A stretch of DNA of 64,000 nucleotides. Source: Sequoia sempervirens. Taxonomy: Eukaryota; Streptophyta; Pinopsida; Cupressales; Cupressaceae. The translations under genes were made by a program, and so were the position numbers. Below, piece after piece: positions 58,701 through 64,000 of the stretch (position 1 is its first letter; the number at the start of each line of letters is the position of its first letter). The notes beneath the pieces were generated by a model that did not search any database, was not told where the DNA came from, and saw only the letters and a list, made by a program, of their open reading frames with translations. The DNA lies in NCBI GenBank assembly GCA_007258455.2, contig VDFB02114830.1, positions 62,001-126,000 on the forward strand, read 5' to 3'.

Positions 58701-60685
58701 TTCAGACCTGCTGCTTCCTGTTCGTGTTTTGAAGGATTTTTTGGAGCTTCAAGGGTTTGGGGTTTTCCTTTTTTGATCCAAAAAGGTGGGAATTTTCAAT
58801 GCATCTAGGGTCAAATCAGATCTCTCCATTGAATCCAGAGTTGCTGGAATAGTCAAGATCGACCTTTGTTTCGTCAAATTTGGCTTTCATTTGTTAGATC
58901 TGTGAGGGTTTGAAGAAAGGGCTTTTTTGCTAGATCCAGGGGCGCTTGATTTTTTGGAGCATTTTGAGCCCAATCAGACCTTGCCATTGAGTCTGCAGTG
59001 GTCCAAAACCCCAAAATCGACTGTTCATTCATCCATTTTCGACAAAGTTGATTTGAGAGGCAAAACTTTTTTGCCAGAGAAGTTGTACGGCCTCACCAAC
59101 ATGCGGATCGAGAAAAAATTTATTCATGCCCTAGTATTTTTTTTATTTTTTGAACTTTTTTTTGTCAGAAAAATTAAAAAATTGTTGTAAAATTTTGGTT
59201 TGATTTTTTTTAAATCAAAACAAAAAAAAAGTTTAAAAAGCTTTTAAAGCTGGCACATAGCAGTGCAGTAGTACCTCATTATGCGGAGCCTGGGCACCAC
59301 CCTCTATATCTTTGGGTACAGTGCGTGTCCGACTACTGCGGCTTCTTTCTGTCCAGATTGTGGTGGTATAGCCCGACAACATAAACTGATTTTATTAATT
59401 TTTTAAACAAAAAAATTATTATTTGTAAAAAAAAAATTATTGTTTTTTTTCTATAAAAAACATTTTTTTCCAAAATAAGTCTAGTTATGCATGTGTTCCA
59501 ATAGCCATTTGGCCATCAAATTTAAGCCAGGAGTTTTACTGTGATGGTTGTATGACCGTCAAATTTAATGTCGCACTGTTTTTTGTTCCCCTTTGGAGTT
59601 GTTTTCTTCTAGAGGCCATAACTTGGGCATACGATATCATTTTTTGGCAAACGAGATATCGTCAAAAATTTGCTTCCATCAAATTTCTAGAGGTGTGGGT
59701 CTCATCACTTCATTTTTCTTTTGGTGCATTCTAAAGCTAGTTGAAGTTAGAGGAGCTATTTTCAGTCTCAAGCTCGTAACTTTTGACCAGTTTCTCCATT
59801 TTTCGCGATCTCAGTTGCGTTGAAACTGTATTTCAGAGCTCTTCAATTCCATCCATGCATTTTTTCTAGATTTCACTCTAGGTACATTTTATTCATTTTT
59901 TGTGTTTACGCACTCTGGTGGATTACTTGGACATTTTAGCTCTTGGAAACTTTTCGTTTGCATGGGATGACTTGTTGTTGGCCGTTCTATATGTATTTCC
60001 AATTTTTTGTCCTTTTTGGGCATTTTGAGCATCATTTGTAAGTAATTTTTTCTATGTAAACGCACTGAGATAAAGCATCACACTATTGTACATGTATTTT
60101 GGGGATTTTGCACATAAGATTGTGCCATATTTTGTACTTGTACTGTATTATAAAGTGCCATGGGGGGGTTGTGTAGTGCCTTTGTTTTTGCCATCACACC
60201 TTTGTCCGGTGAGTGTCCCTCCATGACGATAGTGGATCCATATGATTCCAGCCTCATGCATGTGTGCTTTGTTTTACAAACCACTTTTTTAGTTGCAGGT
60301 GTTTTCTTGTGCACTTTCAGATGTTGTTTCTTCTCCTTCATGCACTACAGGGTATTACACAACATTTCAGTCGATCTGTTAGGCTCTCCTAGTCAACATT
60401 ATGGGGGGGTATTAACTGTTCGTGCTAATGCTTCCTTGGTTTTTCCTTGGAAGGAATCTTCCATTCTCAGTTGATCAGTGTTCTTCAGACTATTGGTACT
60501 TGTGCCATCTGTATCTTCGTTCCAGGTGTTTGCCTTTGTTTTCCATCTTATTCGAGTAGTGTTGTTGGGGTCACTCATGCAGATTGTTGTCTTCTTGATC
60601 TTGATCATCCTATCTTCAGAGGAGGTTCTTCAGCACCATAGCAGTCATCTTTTGATAGTTGTTTGTAGCTTCTTTTGTGATGATG

Positions 60686-61474
60686 GGTATATGCGGGATC
60701 ATCATACGACAGGCCCTTAAGTGGCAAAAAAATTAGAAAATCGAGTTAGGAAACTTAGTAAAATTTGAATAGGTTATCTATATTATTTCAAAATATGTAA
60801 GAATAGAATATATAGAAAATTGAATTTATTTTCTAAATTACTAGGTTTATTTATAAAAAAAAATCTATTTGGTGAAATTTGAAATTTTCAATGTAGTAGT
60901 ACTTAGAATTTAGAGAGAGAAAAAAAACAAGTAAATTAATACATTTGACCACCCTAACAACTATAAAATGATAATATTTTTTATATAATATTTTAGACAT
61001 AATTAAAAAAAGACCGTATTCGAATACTTGATGCATATTTTTTGTAATTTTTCCAAGTAAGCGTTAATTATGAATTTTTTATTACAACTTTTAAAAATAT
61101 AAACACAAGTATGTATTTTAACTTGTCAAAACTTATGAAATTCAATTTCTTTTTTTTTTAATCCTATAGTATATGAAGCATATAATGTGATGCACCATGT
61201 TTTGGACTCAAAAATGTGATACCATTTGAAAGCTATAGATTTTTTCAATCAACCTAATAATCCAGCACTTTAGTCGTAATTCAAATGAAAAATAAATAAT
61301 AATTATTTATTAAATTAAAAGCAAAGCATAATTTATATTGGTGGAAATATGAGAATCCCCTTTAAAAAACCTTTTCATTTCATCGATTTTGGGTAAAAAA
61401 GTTGTCAGTCATGCATACCCTACACATACCCATCATATTGCCACTTTTTGGCCCATCATGATCTTGCACATACC
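60686..61474. mobile_element. Short TIR DNA element, copy 1, nested in the LARD-like element
   Basis: It begins GGTATATGCGGGATCATCAT and ends with the near-complement GATCTTGCACATACC, giving inverted ends of about 20 bp. A 5-bp duplication TGATG lies on both sides (60681-60685, 61475-61479). The interior is AT-rich and has no transposase. It aligns along its length with 62002-62755. The related element at 32624-35321 lacks it at the corresponding place, which confirms insertion. Confidence 0.75.
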
Positions 61475-61681
61475 TGATGTTCTTCATGTCTTTCATCTCT
61501 TTTTGGAGTAGAGTTTTCCCACCGGAGTTTTCTCCTTTTCTCCACTTTATAGAGATTTGGTTATATTTGGGTACTTGATCAGGCCTAGTTGTCGGGACCC
61601 TTGTTTGCTTTCATTCATTGTAGTTACCTTTGCTTTCTTACACATGTTTGTAGCTACACTCTTGTTCATCTTAAGGGGGGG

Positions 61682-61993
61682 TGTTAGAGTAAAGGTTTTA
61701 ACTTAATTATGTTAATTAAGTTACCTTTATTCCTCTCTTAAGATTTCACTTTAGTTTGCATATTGTGACATTAAATAATTATATTAATTATTAAGTATAC
61801 CTAATAAGGAGTTACTTGGGTTTGCACAATCTCTCTTTTCTAAGGATTGATCATTGTATTTATCGCTTTCTCTCTAATTATTACATTTTAAGCTTTTGAC
61901 ACCTTGCTTTTGTCTCAAATGTCTTCCTTTACCTTGTGAGTTGTTGCATCTGGTGATCTTGAAGTGCATGAGGTTACTTTCTCAACTTCTGCA
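61682..61993 (+). repeat. 3' LTR of the second LARD-like element
   Basis: 312 bp LTR, preceded by a G-rich purine tract and followed by the target duplication TGTGA. Confidence 0.9.
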
Positions 61994-62001
61994 TGTGATA
62001 G

Positions 62002-62755
62002 GGTATGTGTAGGATCATCATGGAAAAATAGGTCCTTAAGTTGCAAAATTTTTAGAAAAATACAGTTAGGCAACTTGACATAAAATTTAAATAAGTTATC
62101 TATATTATTTCAAAAATATGAAGAATAGAATCTGTAGCAAATTGAATATAGTTTCTAAACTACTAGGTTTGTTAAAAAATATCTATTTGTTAAAATTTAA
62201 AATTTCAATGTAGTAGTACTTAAATTTGTGGAAAAAATAAAGTATGTCTGTAAACACTATACAATAAAATGATATTTTTTATAATATTTTATATATAAGT
62301 AGAGGACTCTGTGTCAAATGTGATGAATATTTTTTGTAATTTTTCTAAGTAAATAATTAATTATTTTTTTTATTACAACTTTAAAAAATATAAAACTCGT
62401 GTATACGACCACATAACTTGGTCAAAACTTCTTAAATTTATTTTTTCTTTTTAATCCTATATTATGTGAAGTATGAGAGATGTGGCCACATGTTTTGGAT
62501 TAAAAATATTGATACCATTTGAAAGCTATAGATGTTTTCAATCAACCTATCAATTAGGACTTTAATCGTAATTCAAATAGAAAATGAATAATAATTACTT
62601 ATTAAATTCAAAGTAAAACATAATTTATACTGGTGGAAAGCTGACAATCTCTTTTAAAAACCCTTTTCGTTTCATCAATTTTGGGTTAAAGAAAGTCGTC
62701 AACCACATACCCATCATATTGCCACTTTTTGGCTCATCATGATCCTACACATACA
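62002..62755. mobile_element. Short TIR DNA element, copy 2
   Basis: It begins GGTATGTGTAGGATCATCAT and ends CATCATGATCCTACACATAC, a near-perfect inverted pair. It is homologous to 60686-61474. It starts only a few bases after the target duplication of the LARD-like element. No clear target duplication of its own is seen. Confidence 0.7.
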
Positions 62756-63363
62756 CAATAAGCATGATTATGATCAAGAGCAAGCTCGGAAAACAAACTA
62801 GGTGCAAAACTTGAAACTCCCACTAGGTTGTGTTTCTTGCGTACGAATTGTTGCGTGCAAGTTAAGAAGAAGTAATTAATCAGTTATAAATGGTGGCAGG
62901 CGCAAGTGATAGTCTGCATGGTCAAGTGCTAGGTGTCACGTTGTGTACACTTTTTCAATCTCCAATGATGAACTCAAATATTTGAGTAATTATTACACCC
63001 TCTTGCTTAATCATTCTTTTCAAGTTATTAATTGAAAAGCATGCAAATAGTCTCATACGCCTTCAATTTGCAGCTCAATTTCTCAAGGGATGGTACCATA
63101 GGGCATGATGACTAATTTTCATTATGAATTATTCTCTTTTCAAAAGAGTAGGAATTCATTTTTGCATGCATGAAAGAGTCGGTGGTACATGCTGAATTTA
63201 TTACTTGAAATAGCTATTGTTTCCAACTCCTGAATAAGGAAATGCTAAAGTTACATGCAAAGAAGTAACATTATGAAAAGCTTTGAGTGCACAATTTATT
63301 GTGAAAGAACCCAAGTGAATTGCAGAGAGGTTGAGCATTCACAAAGGTCTACAGAATCCTTAA
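62756..63363. other. Unassigned sequence, no gene
   Basis: Moderately AT-rich, without a coding frame or recognisable repeat edge. It may be a leader of the reading frame that follows. Confidence 0.5.
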
Positions 63364-64000
63364 ATGGCCCAAAATCCTCAAATGGAAGCACAAAGTGAGG
63401 TGGTTCAAAGCTTATTTGATGCCATGTTAGCAACACCAATGGCCAATATTTTCAATGATGTCTCTTACACCTTGCATGGGATGCCAGGAAAGCCAAAGTG
63501 GCCTCACACATGAGTCGTAGAGAAGGCTACCCATAGGGACAAGGCCCTGATAGGAGAAGAATGGGATAATATTCATGACCCTATCCTCAAAACTAACCCT
63601 AAGAGTCTTAGGGAAGCAACCTGTGAGAGAATGAAAAAGACTGATACCCAAGAGTCTTTGGCATACAAGTGGTTATGTGGTCTCCCACAGTATATGGTCC
63701 CCTTGGTGCACCATTTCCCGAAACTAGTTCACGAGTGTGCTCAACATTTCAACCCAAATACCGAGGCCATTGAAGGCTGAAAACTGAGGGTTGTGATCAG
63801 CGTGGAAGCTATTAGGAATATGCTATGCATCCCTACTAGAAGGGGAACATAAAGAATGGATAGATTCACTATAGTGGACTCGGAAGAGCTTTGGAGGACT
63901 AGAAAGTATGCTCTAAAATTTTATAATCTTGAAACAAAAAGGCCCAAGGAAGATGTAGCAAAACTGCCACAGTTTCTAGTTGCGTACAATGCTTTCAACT
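63364..64000 (+). pseudogene. Unrecognised reading frame running off the window, three stops
   Basis: From the ATG at 63364 (MAQNPQMEAQSEVVQSLFDA) one frame can be read to the window end, 212 codons. It is interrupted only by TGA at 63511 and 63778 and TAA at 63850. No frameshift is needed. Pieces that look protein-like are EEWDNIHDPILKTNPKSLRE, ESLAYKWLCGLPQY and VVISVEAIRNMLCIPTRRG. The composition fits a soluble protein. Its setting, among retroelements and with the same decay by stops, suggests an extra ORF of a transposable element. A link to plant transposon-associated proteins is only a guess. Confidence 0.5.

Larger units (their letters stand above)
58369..61993 (+). mobile_element. 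Non-autonomous LTR retrotransposon (LARD-like), complete
   Basis: The LTRs (58369-58688 and 61682-61993) both start TGTTAGAGTAAAGG and end in CA. The 5-bp target duplication TGTGA is perfect (58364-58368, 61994-61998). The PBS TGGTATCAGAGC (58689-58700) matches the initiator-Met tRNA type, and a polypurine tract CTTAAGGGGGGG ends at 61681. The interior lacks gag and pol but aligns with the interior of the element at 32624-35321, for example at TGCATGGGATGACT and GAGTGTCCCT. A 789 bp TIR element is nested at 60686-61474. Without it the element is about 2.8 kb. Confidence 0.9.

Overview
This is a nuclear segment of a plant genome. It is AT-rich and almost entirely built of transposable elements, with one intact protein-coding gene. 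The mix of very large Ty3/gypsy elements, non-autonomous LTR elements and a LINE that is not of the usual plant L1 type suggests a large-genome land plant, perhaps a conifer. That assignment is inference. No rRNA, functional tRNA or CRISPR array was seen.

The backbone is an old direct segmental duplication. Copy B (about 43421-51164) is compact and holds an intact three-exon ZIP-family metal transporter gene on the minus strand. Copy A (about 1555-32413) is the same unit, stretched by later insertions. It carries a 1.74 kb foldback element that replaces nearly all of the ZIP coding region (1811-3552), a minus-strand LINE (about 3784-7229), and a 19.3 kb Ty3/gypsy element of the Tat type (8974-28267). 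Copy B preserves the empty sites of the LINE and the Tat-like element, so both insertions post-date the duplication.

The Tat-like element has 1.27-1.30 kb LTRs, a long leader, a glutamine-rich gag, a protease with a G-patch-like motif, RT, two RNase H domains, integrase, and a long spacer. On the opposite strand, between pol and the 3' LTR, lies a decayed gene for a plant mobile domain (PMD) protein. The element is dead: it has many stops, several frameshifts, and Asp-to-Asn changes at catalytic positions of both RT and integrase.

Between the two duplication copies lie a non-autonomous LTR element with a tRNA-iMet-like PBS but no recognisable gag-pol (about 32624-35321) and a minus-strand gag-only Ty3/gypsy-like element (about 35325-42535). 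The LTRs of the latter carry repeated hairpin motifs. Right of copy B is a second, decayed Ty3/gypsy element (51165 onward), which again has an antisense ORF downstream of pol. It is followed by a second non-autonomous LTR element (58369-61993, perfect 5-bp target duplication) with internal sequence homologous to the first. One terminal-inverted-repeat element sits inside this second element and a sibling copy lies immediately beyond it. The window ends inside an unrecognised, stop-containing reading frame (63364-64000). The left edge carries a tRNA-derived SINE (82-413).
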